Shown here in pieces: positions 28,186 through 36,081 of a stretch of 64,000 nt of DNA. The notes under the pieces were generated by a model. It had not been told where the DNA came from, ran no database searches, and saw only the letters and a list, made by a program, of their open reading frames with translations. Made by a program: the position numbers and the translations under genes. How positions within the stretch are numbered: the first letter of the stretch is position 1; each line of letters opens with the position of its first letter. The DNA is from Bacteroidota bacterium (GTDB taxonomy: Bacteria > Bacteroidota > Bacteroidia > Bacteroidales > UBA4417), in contig JAIFMH010000086.1 in assembly GCA_020048595.1 (NCBI GenBank), forward strand, positions 19,935-83,934, written 5' to 3'.

Positions 28186-29775
28186 CTAATTCGCTGCCTC
28201 TACTTTGTACAAACGCTTGATTTGTACCCTTGTCATTTCGCGAAGTTCTTCCACACTTTTGTTTATTTTAAGCTCTTTTTTCAATTTATCCAGTCGCAAT
28301 TTCAAATCATCAGTCACACTGTCGAATTCCTGAATTCCAGAAAGGTTGTGCAATTCATTCGGATCTGTTTTTAAATCATACAACTCCCATTTGTCCATAT
28401 CGTAGTAGAAATGAATCAGTTTATAGCGGTCGGTGCGGATACCATAATGTGGCTGAACATGATGCCAATAAGGGTATTCGTAATAATGATAATATACGGC
28501 ATCTCGTAAAGGTGTCGTGGTTTTGCCTTCCATAACCGGCAAAAAGCTTTTTCCCTGAATATCATCAGGAATTGAAACTCCTGCAGCATCGAGCAAGGTT
28601 GGGGCATAATCGATATTCAGGAGCAAATCGTTGTTGATCGTTCCGGGTTTTATGTGTCCCGGATATCGAATCAAACAGGGCATATGAAAAGATTCTTCGT
28701 ACATAAACCGTTTGTCGAACCAGCCGTGCTCACCGATATAAAACCCTTGATCGGAAGTGTAAACTACAATTGTATTTTCCGCCAGGCCACTTTCATCTAA
28801 ATAATCAAGTACTTGGCCAATGGCATCATCCGCAGCTTTTACACACCTCAGATAATCCTTGATAAAATGCTGGTATTTCCAGTCTTTGCGTTCTGCATCA
28901 GTCATCGTTGAATCGGGTGTCCAGAACTCTCCATCATTGTTCCCGTAGCTGTTCCATTTTTCCAGATCTTCAGGTGACAATCCTTCGGGGGCATGAATTT
29001 TTACATCTTTCCGGTTCATGTGCCCATCAATACGCATCCATGCCTCTTTGGCCGCTTCCCTTCCTTCATAATTGTCATCGAAAGTTGCAGGGTGAGGGAT
29101 GGTTATATCGGCCAGGTAATTTTCATATCCGGGACCAGGATCCCATGGACGGTGAGGAGCTTTAAACTGATACATCAACATAAATGGTTTGGTTATATCT
29201 CTTCCGGTTTTTAACCAATTCAAGGCATCTTCCTTAATAACGGTGGTGGAGTATTTGCCTTTTTCCTCAATAATTTTTCCTCCCGTTTCCTCAAAAACCG
29301 GATCGAAATAAGTGCCTTGACCTTCTTTATTAAACAACACCTTATAATAATCGAATCCGGTTGGCGAGGTTCCCAAATGCCACTTGCCAATAACTGCTGT
29401 TTCGTAACCGGCCTTCTGTAAAAGTTTGGGGAAAGTTTGCTGTGAACCATCGAAATCGCCTCCACCTTCATTTTTATAGAAACCATTTATATGGCTGTAT
29501 TTTCCGGTAAGGATACAAGCCCGGGAAGGGCCGCAAATTGAATTGGTACAGAAGAAGTTATTGAACCGAACTCCTTCGTTCGCAATCCGGTCGATATTGG
29601 GAGTAGGGGCAACTTTTGCTAAATATCTGCCATACGCACTTATTGCTGAAAGTGCATGATCGTCGGTCATGATAAAAAGAATGTTTGGCCTTTTTAATTC
29701 CCTCTCTTTAAGTTGACAGCCTGGCAATATCAGCGAGACGAGAAGGACAGGTGCAATAAAGTTTTCTTTTTTCAT
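28186..29775 (-). CDS. S1-type sulfatase lipoprotein (CGPSR site)
   Basis: A 529-residue sulfatase with a clear lipoprotein signal (LILPGC, Cys20), so it is anchored in a membrane. Metal ligands are in NILFIMTDDHALSAISAYG. The formylglycine site is Cys81 in CGPSRACILTGKYSH. AVIGKWHLGTS and IVVYTSDQGFYIGEHGWFDKRFMYEESFHMPCLIRYPG follow; DQGFYIGEHGWFDKR is characteristic of the arylsulfatase/mucin-desulfating branch common in gut and marine Bacteroidota. It lies 18 bases downstream of the GH92 gene stop-to-start junction, so desulfation and mannose removal are co-expressed. The gap downstream (28030-28185) holds no ORF. Confidence 0.95.
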   Translation of the reverse strand: MKKENFIAPVLLVSLILPGCQLKERELKRPNILFIMTDDHALSAISAYGRYLAKVAPTPNIDRIANEGVRFNNFFCTNSICGPSRACILTGKYSHINGFYKNEGGGDFDGSQQTFPKLLQKAGYETAVIGKWHLGTSPTGFDYYKVLFNKEGQGTYFDPVFEETGGKIIEEKGKYSTTVIKEDALNWLKTGRDITKPFMLMYQFKAPHRPWDPGPGYENYLADITIPHPATFDDNYEGREAAKEAWMRIDGHMNRKDVKIHAPEGLSPEDLEKWNSYGNNDGEFWTPDSTMTDAERKDWKYQHFIKDYLRCVKAADDAIGQVLDYLDESGLAENTIVVYTSDQGFYIGEHGWFDKRFMYEESFHMPCLIRYPGHIKPGTINNDLLLNIDYAPTLLDAAGVSIPDDIQGKSFLPVMEGKTTTPLRDAVYYHYYEYPYWHHVQPHYGIRTDRYKLIHFYYDMDKWELYDLKTDPNELHNLSGIQEFDSVTDDLKLRLDKLKKELKINKSVEELREMTRVQIKRLYKVEAAN

Positions 29776-29793
29776 AATTTGAGTTGAAAATTT

Positions 29794-32049
29794 CTATTCG
29801 TATTTGGGGATTTCAGCATTCTTTCCCCACTCTTTGTTTGGAAGTTCATCCACTATAAGTTCGAGGCTTCCTCCTTCCATTATTTGTTTATGTGAAATAA
29901 ATGGCGAATCTATTTCTTTGCCATTAATAAGCGCTTTTTGGATGTATTTTTTTGTTCGGCTGGCGCCTTTGGCCAAAACAGTAAACTTCTTACCGTTTGT
30001 AAGATTGATGGTTGTTTCTTCAAATACCGGACTAGTGATGGTATAAAATGGCAGACCTGGTGTAACAGGATACAGGCCCATTGAGGTAAACACGACAAAT
30101 GCGGTCATCCCGCCACCATCTTCATCTCCGGGTATTCCGAAAATATTGTCTTTATACCAAACGTCAAGTAAGAAGCGCGTTCTCTGTTGAGTCTTCCACG
30201 GCGCTCCAAAATAATTGTATAAATAAGGAATATGGAAAGAAGGTTCGTTCCCCATCGAAAATTGCCCAACCATGCCGGTTGAATTAGAACCATTAACATA
30301 GAAATCATTTTTTTTCATACCAAGCGGTTCCCTAAAAAGCTGATCTAAGCGATTTTCAGCAGCTTTTTTACCTCCCAGCATTTGGGTTAAACCTTCAATA
30401 TCCTGCTGTACATCCCAGGCGTAAGTCCAGCCATTGTTTTCATCGTAATATTCCCGATAGCCTTTTCCACCTGCTGATTTAGGGTCAATATCTATCCAGT
30501 TCCCTTTATCATCTTTGGGCATAAATAATCGATGTTTCGGGTCCCACAGATTTTTGTGGTCCAGTCCTTTTTTTACAAATTGGTTATAATCATCGCTTTT
30601 ACCTAAATCTTTGGCTAATTCAGCCAGGGTCCAAAAATCATAACTAATCCCTAAAGTTACCGAAACCGGCTGGCGTTTTTCAAAACCGTCCATTTGTGGC
30701 TCAGTCTCTTTTTCGCCCGGATGAAGTGCGGGAAAGAATCCATTTTCATGGTAGAAATCGTCAATGGGACGTCGGGGTGTTCCCTGCCGCCATGGAATAA
30801 AAGTCCCTTCCATTAGGTTTTTCTTAATCCCTTCGTAGGCTTTTTCAACGTTGTAATCTTTTAATCCTTTCCGGTAACCATCAATAAAGATGGCCGACGA
30901 GTGATAGGAATTCATACACATGTGATTGCCATGAACCTGCGGAAATGTCGGCATCCAGCCACTCTGCTCATACATTAGGGTGTACGAATTCAACATGTCA
31001 TTTTCCATTTGAGGGTTGAGAATGGTGCGCAAAGGATGTTGGGCGCGATACGTATCCCAAATCCAATCGTCAACAAAAAAGGCACGGTTACTTTCATGTA
31101 CTTTACCGTCATATCCGCTGAAATATTTACCTCCTTCATTAATGTCGACCATCCGTTCGTAAGTGCGGTATAATGAAGTATAAAAAGTTCTTCTTTGCGC
31201 TTCTGTTCCACCTTTGACTTCAATCTGGTTGATTACTTTTTCCCATTCTTTCTTTCCCGATACTGTCAAATCGTCAAAACTGACATTTGTCAATTCTTTA
31301 TCAAAATTGATTTTTGCCTGTTCAGGACTAATATACGAAACTGCATATTTCACCAATACTGATGTCGGGTCAGTATTGGAAAATGAAACAGAACATTTCT
31401 CATTCTGAATATTTACAGAAGCATCTTTAATCAAATTATTGTTGTTATCTCGCAGTTCACCATAAACATATACTGTAACTGTCATTTTAACCGGATTTAA
31501 TCCTCTTGAAGTTTCGCCTACATTCTCTTCAAATGTGAAAGTTCCCTGTTTATTAAAGGCGCTTTTCATTTCACCAGAGCCCTTTATTAGCAAGTTCTTC
31601 GTGCCGGTATCCGGAAAGTCGATTTTATAAATGGCACATTTTTCACCGGGAGCAAAACTAACCCTGATCTCATCATCAATTAAATATGTAGAATACAACC
31701 AGGGATTCACCACTTCCAAATCATGGTCGATATTCATTTTTTGATTCCATGATGAATTGGTGATTTCGCCAATAGTTACCTTCATCTGAAGGATACCGGC
31801 TTGCCGGTGCGAAGTGACCTGCAAAGGAAAAGCTTCCACCTGATCGGAGAGGTAATCCTGTTTTACAGGGAACATCCGGATCATTTGGTTTGGCAAATGC
31901 ATGGTTGGATAGGTTGGCACAAGAAACTGAGCTACATTCCCAATGGTTGGGTCGATGTATTTGGTGAAATCTTCCTGTGCAAAAGACGTTATACTGAAAT
32001 AAAAAGATAGTAGAACAAAAGCTGTAAATTTTTTGATTATTCGATTCAT
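29794..32049 (-). CDS. GH92-family alpha-mannosidase
   Basis: A 751-residue exported enzyme with a signal peptide ending near residue 24 (TSFAQ). GH92 enzymes are calcium-dependent, inverting exo-alpha-mannosidases. Supporting segments: YIDPTIGNVAQFLVPTYPTMHLPN at the start of the N-terminal sandwich; FFVDDWIWDTYRAQHPL at the barrel entry; GNEPSFHIPYLYNYFGAPW, which carries the presumed catalytic Glu; and GDEDGGGMTAFVVFTSMGLYPVTPG, where Asp-Glu-Asp matches the catalytic base region. The length is normal. It is flanked by sulfatases on both sides, which suggests sulfate groups cap mannose residues and are removed first. The linkage preference (1,2, 1,3, 1,4 or 1,6) is not determined by these motifs. 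Confidence 0.94.
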   Translation of the reverse strand: MNRIIKKFTAFVLLSFYFSITSFAQEDFTKYIDPTIGNVAQFLVPTYPTMHLPNQMIRMFPVKQDYLSDQVEAFPLQVTSHRQAGILQMKVTIGEITNSSWNQKMNIDHDLEVVNPWLYSTYLIDDEIRVSFAPGEKCAIYKIDFPDTGTKNLLIKGSGEMKSAFNKQGTFTFEENVGETSRGLNPVKMTVTVYVYGELRDNNNNLIKDASVNIQNEKCSVSFSNTDPTSVLVKYAVSYISPEQAKINFDKELTNVSFDDLTVSGKKEWEKVINQIEVKGGTEAQRRTFYTSLYRTYERMVDINEGGKYFSGYDGKVHESNRAFFVDDWIWDTYRAQHPLRTILNPQMENDMLNSYTLMYEQSGWMPTFPQVHGNHMCMNSYHSSAIFIDGYRKGLKDYNVEKAYEGIKKNLMEGTFIPWRQGTPRRPIDDFYHENGFFPALHPGEKETEPQMDGFEKRQPVSVTLGISYDFWTLAELAKDLGKSDDYNQFVKKGLDHKNLWDPKHRLFMPKDDKGNWIDIDPKSAGGKGYREYYDENNGWTYAWDVQQDIEGLTQMLGGKKAAENRLDQLFREPLGMKKNDFYVNGSNSTGMVGQFSMGNEPSFHIPYLYNYFGAPWKTQQRTRFLLDVWYKDNIFGIPGDEDGGGMTAFVVFTSMGLYPVTPGLPFYTITSPVFEETTINLTNGKKFTVLAKGASRTKKYIQKALINGKEIDSPFISHKQIMEGGSLELIVDELPNKEWGKNAEIPKYE

Positions 32050-32083
32050 TATAAATATAGTTGATTGTTATTTATTTGTGAAA

Positions 32084-33403
32084 TTAAAAGGTTTGTTGAG
32101 CATAGTTTCCCATTTCCTTTTCCCAATCCTTTAGCAGGGTTTTGAACTTTTTTATCATAACCGGATTTTCATCCTTTAAATTTGTTGTTTCACCAAGATC
32201 TTTAGCCAAATCAAAAAGATATTCCTTTTCTTTTATTTTCAGGTATTTCCAATTTTCCATGCGCACTACCCACTGATTCTGGAACCTCCAAAATAAGGGG
32301 CGCTTTTTCATTTCTTTTTCAGAAAAAAGAAGTTTCGAAAAATCCTCTCCATCGAACCTGACCTTGTTAGAAATTCCGGCTACGTTAAGTAATGTAGGTA
32401 AAACATCCATACTTATAACTGGGTCATCAGCAATTTTACCGGGTTTAATTTTTCCGGGATACCAGGCAATTGCAGGAACCCTGTGTCCACCTTCCCAAAG
32501 TGAACTTTTAAATCCGTTAAGCGCACCGTTGTTTCCCATGCTTGTGGCTCCATTGTCGGAGCAAAAAAACACAAATGTATTTTTGTCCAGGTTCAATTCC
32601 TTCAATTTCTCAAGCACACGACCAATATTTTCGTCCATAATTTCTACCATTTCTTTGTAGGCCTGTTTTTTGTCGGAACGGGAACCAAGCATTTCGAAAT
32701 TTAATCCAGGCAATCGATCCGCTTTGTCATTCCGCCCCTGATAAGGAAAATGTGGAGCTTCATGGGGTAAATACAGTAAAAATGGTTTGTTTTTATTGGA
32801 TTCAATAAACTTCAGTGCCTGGTTCGTAATTAAATCGGTTACATAACCTTCATCGTAGCACGTATCGGTATTGTGCCACCAATCATAAATGCCGATTCCA
32901 TCTCGATGAGAGATATAATCCACATTGCCACTTACATAGCCATAAAATTCATTGAATCCATGATGTGTCGGATTAAATTCAGGTTGGTAGCCCAAATGCC
33001 ATTTTCCAAAAATACCAGTCTGATAACCTGATTTTTGGAAAATTTCAGCCATTGTTACTTCAGAATCAGCAATACCATAGATCCTTTTATCCATTTGGGC
33101 ATTAATTACCCCTTCCAATCCGACGCGCTGCTGGTAGTTACCAGTCAGTAATGAGGCCCTGGTTGGAGTGCAGACGGCTCCGTTGGAGTGGTAGTCGGTA
33201 AACTTTATTCCATCGGCTGCCATTTTATCCAAAACCGGTGTTTTAATGGATTTACTTCCATAACAGCCAATGTCTCCATACCCCATGTCATCGGCCATAA
33301 TCAGAATAATATTTGGTTTTTCGGCAAGTTCTTTTGCTGCAGCGGCAGAAGTAAAACAACTCAAGGCAATTGAAACGGACAAAACATTAACCGGACTCTT
33401 CAT
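32084..33403 (-). CDS. S1-type sulfatase (CTPTR site, GALNS-like)
   Basis: A 439-residue sulfatase from the chosen start. The frame also opens at 33514, but that would overlap the upstream sulfatase by 56 bases and precede the signal with a non-signal stretch. The ATG at 33403 gives a clean signal peptide (MKSPVNVLSVSIALSCFTSA). NIILIMADDMGYGDIGCYG binds metal and Cys78 in CTPTRASLLTGNYQQRVG is the formylglycine site. GIFGKWHLGYQ and FVFFCSDNGATSMGNNGAL follow. CTPTRASLLTG-x-YQQR-x-G and the short C-terminus resemble N-acetylgalactosamine-6-sulfatase-like enzymes and the sulfatase at 50317. It ends 34 bases before the GH92 gene. Confidence 0.93.
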   Translation of the reverse strand: MKSPVNVLSVSIALSCFTSAAAAKELAEKPNIILIMADDMGYGDIGCYGSKSIKTPVLDKMAADGIKFTDYHSNGAVCTPTRASLLTGNYQQRVGLEGVINAQMDKRIYGIADSEVTMAEIFQKSGYQTGIFGKWHLGYQPEFNPTHHGFNEFYGYVSGNVDYISHRDGIGIYDWWHNTDTCYDEGYVTDLITNQALKFIESNKNKPFLLYLPHEAPHFPYQGRNDKADRLPGLNFEMLGSRSDKKQAYKEMVEIMDENIGRVLEKLKELNLDKNTFVFFCSDNGATSMGNNGALNGFKSSLWEGGHRVPAIAWYPGKIKPGKIADDPVISMDVLPTLLNVAGISNKVRFDGEDFSKLLFSEKEMKKRPLFWRFQNQWVVRMENWKYLKIKEKEYLFDLAKDLGETTNLKDENPVMIKKFKTLLKDWEKEMGNYAQQTF

Positions 33404-33458
33404 TTCTTTTTTGTTTGTTAGTATTGGTTGTAAACTGCTTACAAGCAAATAGAATATT

Positions 33459-35012
33459 CTAATTCTGCTTATTAGCTTTCTTTTCCCAATGAAACGAATC
33501 CCCTTCAACAACAAGCTTCAACTCATTTTTCGGAGTAACTTCGGGTGCAAATACCTTTGGGGCCGATTTTTGCATGTTCTGCATAATTGGACGGTATTTT
33601 TCATCCGCTGCCAAATTGTACCATTCGTTAGGATCTTCCTTCACATTGTACAACTCTTCACCTCCATCGAAATAACGGATATACCGCCAATTTGTATTTA
33701 TTACTGCATAGCTTCCTTTTTCATTACTCGGAAGAAAAACGTTTCTGTCCATCGATCTGTTTGGTTTTTTCAAGGAAGATACCAGGGATACGCCCTCAAG
33801 GTTTTTAACCTTCGGAAGATGGCAGAGTTCAATAAAAGTCGGGTACATATCGATCAGACTAACCGATGTATTTACTTTTTTATTTTTTGGAATCCCTTTC
33901 CCTGCCCAGATAAACGGAACATGCGATGTACGTTGCCAGAGCGTATGTTTGCCCCAGTGCATTTTTTCACCATGATGAAATCCCTGGTCACTCCAAAAAA
34001 CAATGATTGTATTGTTTTTTTCAGGACTCGCATCCAGGGCATCCAGAACGCGACCAAGCATAGCATCAGCGAATGAAACGGAAGCAAGGTATCCGTGGAT
34101 TGCATCCTTTAAAACGCCCAATTCTTCCAGTTCCCTGTGTTGTTTCGACCGGTTCATCATATTTTTACGGATTTTTTCCGGAAGATCATCCAGGTCATCA
34201 GCCTTAAAAGGAGGAAGTTGGATTGAATCGCGGTTATACATGTCAAAATACTTTTGGGGAGCATAATTCGGATAGTGGGGTGAGTACAATCCCAGGGCAA
34301 GGAAGAACGGTTTGTCATGCTTTTGCTGAAGGATACTACAAGCCCAATTCGTACGTATGGCATCCACCATATCATCTTCCTTTTCATTGGCAATTGGCCC
34401 CCATTCAAGATGCAATGCCGAGCCACCTTCTCTGCCGGTTTTGGTGTAATAAGGACTATAGGGATATGGAACCGGAAGCGGGTTGTCATTCATGTGGTAA
34501 GGTCCTATTTCCCATCCTGAATTTTTGACTTCCTGACTTCGTGCAAAATATTTATCCCAGCCACGAAGATCAACGAACCCACCCCGGTGATGATAGATTT
34601 TACCGGAACCATACGTACTGTATCCTCCTTGTTTAAAGGCCATTTGCATGGTTACCAGATCCGGATGATCGTATTGAAAAGGATCTTCTCCATAACAGCC
34701 TGTAGTTGATGCATTTAATCCGGTCATGATCGCAGTACGGGATGGCGCGCAGAAAACGCCGGGCGACTGGGCAGATGTAAAAACTACCCCTAGTTTTGCC
34801 AAACGATCCATATTCGGCGTTTTGGCCTGATTGTAACCCAGGGGAGTTACCCAGTCGTTAAGGTCATCCATGGCCAAAAAGATCACATTGGGCTGGCTTC
34901 CTGATTGGTTGCTTTTTTCACCTGTGCCCTCATTTGCCTGTAAAATATTTCCTGTCTGTCCCACAATGAAAATCATGCCCGGGATCAAAAAAAATTGATG
35001 TATTTGTTTCAT
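33459..35012 (-). CDS. S1-type sulfatase, iduronate-2-sulfatase-like (CAPSR site)
   Basis: A 517-residue sulfatase with an export signal (FFLIPGMIFIVGQTGNI). NVIFLAMDDLNDWVTPLGY and Cys88 in CAPSRTAIMTGLNASTTGCYG belong to the iduronate-2-sulfatase-like branch, where MDDLNDW replaces the usual ADD-x-GYGD. SGKIYHHRGG replaces GKWHLG, as is usual in that branch. IIVFWSDQGFHHGEKMHWGKHTLWQRTSHVPFIWAG is diagnostic. Members cleave 2-O-sulfate from uronic acids, but related bacterial enzymes have other targets, so a sulfated uronate or mannose remains open. It starts 19 bases after the substrate-binding lipoprotein gene. Confidence 0.93.
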   Translation of the reverse strand: MKQIHQFFLIPGMIFIVGQTGNILQANEGTGEKSNQSGSQPNVIFLAMDDLNDWVTPLGYNQAKTPNMDRLAKLGVVFTSAQSPGVFCAPSRTAIMTGLNASTTGCYGEDPFQYDHPDLVTMQMAFKQGGYSTYGSGKIYHHRGGFVDLRGWDKYFARSQEVKNSGWEIGPYHMNDNPLPVPYPYSPYYTKTGREGGSALHLEWGPIANEKEDDMVDAIRTNWACSILQQKHDKPFFLALGLYSPHYPNYAPQKYFDMYNRDSIQLPPFKADDLDDLPEKIRKNMMNRSKQHRELEELGVLKDAIHGYLASVSFADAMLGRVLDALDASPEKNNTIIVFWSDQGFHHGEKMHWGKHTLWQRTSHVPFIWAGKGIPKNKKVNTSVSLIDMYPTFIELCHLPKVKNLEGVSLVSSLKKPNRSMDRNVFLPSNEKGSYAVINTNWRYIRYFDGGEELYNVKEDPNEWYNLAADEKYRPIMQNMQKSAPKVFAPEVTPKNELKLVVEGDSFHWEKKANKQN

Positions 35013-35030
35013 TTCATTAATATTATTTAC

Positions 35031-36026
35031 TCAATTTACAATTTCAGCATTTTCAATAAACTCCTTATCAGGTTGAAAATTTATCTTTTCTGCCAGCTTG
35101 GTATTCAACCAGATTTTCGATTTCATATTCCTTGTCACAGGAATATCAGAAGGATTTTCTCCCTTTAATATTTTTTTAGCGGTTGTGGCAGCCCAGATTC
35201 CCTGCTCCTCTGCAACCTTTGTAATTCCAAATACAGCATAGGACATCATAAAATCTTCACATGTAACTACAGGAACAAGGATGTTTTTAGAAATAAAATT
35301 TTCGGCTTCAACATTATTCCAACCTTTTATAGCTCCATTAGTGGAAATATAGATTATATCATATGTTTTATTTCCTTCTTCAAAATGTGTTTTCCAGCTC
35401 TCAAAATCATCAACCAATTCATGTCTGACTGATAATCCTACGCGATTATAAAGTGAATCTAGAATTAACTTTTCCTTTCGCGATGTGGTGGTGTTCTCGG
35501 TAAGCACCAATAATTTTTTCATCGCCGGATAAAAAGATTTCATCGTAATTAAAGTTTCGGCCAAAGGAAGTATTTCGAGCATACCCGTCAGCTTAACAGC
35601 CTTGAGGTCGTATTCCGTATCCGACCAGTTTACCCCACAAAATACAACCGGAATATCGATTCCGGAGAAGTAGGGTTGAATGAGATATTTCACCGCATTA
35701 TCGTCAGAAACAATTACTACATCAGGTTCAATAATCCTTATTGAGTCGAATAATTGAGCGGCTTTTTTTTCAACGTAATCTTGCGAAGGATTTCTTTTAG
35801 TATCCATTATATAGGTCACCAGCTGAAAGCTATCGGCTGGGAATGCCTTCCAAATGGCATCCATGATTTGATCACTTGAGGGATGTCCTTTGTGGTATGA
35901 ATTTATATAAATTACTTTCGGCTTCTCGGTTTTTTGCTGAATGCAACCTTGAAATAGCAGGCTCAAAAGAACGATGAGTAATCCACTTTTAAAATGTGGC
36001 TTACGGGAATTGGTTATTTTTTTCAT
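35031..36026 (-). CDS. Orphan ABC-type substrate-binding lipoprotein (ABC_sub_bind fold)
   Basis: A 331-residue lipoprotein (Cys28 in LLFQGC). The two-lobed periplasmic binding fold is indicated by VIYINSYHKGHPSSDQIMDAIW, VVIVSDDNAVKYLIQPYFSGIDIPVVFCGVNWS, KLLVLTENTTTSRKEKL and DIIYISTNGAIKGWNN, ending IWAATTAKKILKGENPSDIPV. This resembles proteins annotated as ABC transporter substrate-binding (PF04392-like), and the same fold serves as sensor input in some Bacteroidota kinases. No ABC permease or ATPase and no kinase lies nearby, so it is an orphan binding protein. The start at 36026 gives a proper lipoprotein signal; an in-frame ATG at 36077 lies 5 bases after the upstream stop and adds 17 polar residues. 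Its role in the locus is unknown. Confidence 0.8.
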   Translation of the reverse strand: MKKITNSRKPHFKSGLLIVLLSLLFQGCIQQKTEKPKVIYINSYHKGHPSSDQIMDAIWKAFPADSFQLVTYIMDTKRNPSQDYVEKKAAQLFDSIRIIEPDVVIVSDDNAVKYLIQPYFSGIDIPVVFCGVNWSDTEYDLKAVKLTGMLEILPLAETLITMKSFYPAMKKLLVLTENTTTSRKEKLILDSLYNRVGLSVRHELVDDFESWKTHFEEGNKTYDIIYISTNGAIKGWNNVEAENFISKNILVPVVTCEDFMMSYAVFGITKVAEEQGIWAATTAKKILKGENPSDIPVTRNMKSKIWLNTKLAEKINFQPDKEFIENAEIVN

Positions 36027-36081
36027 GGATAGTGCTTTTTTGATTGCTGTTGTTTTGTTCCTCAATGAAAATAGCATTGAT

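Noticed and set aside
33489..34076. 195-codon plus-strand frame opposite the sulfatase at 33459
   Set aside because: Antisense to a well-supported sulfatase; Cys- and Phe-rich translation with no domain signal.
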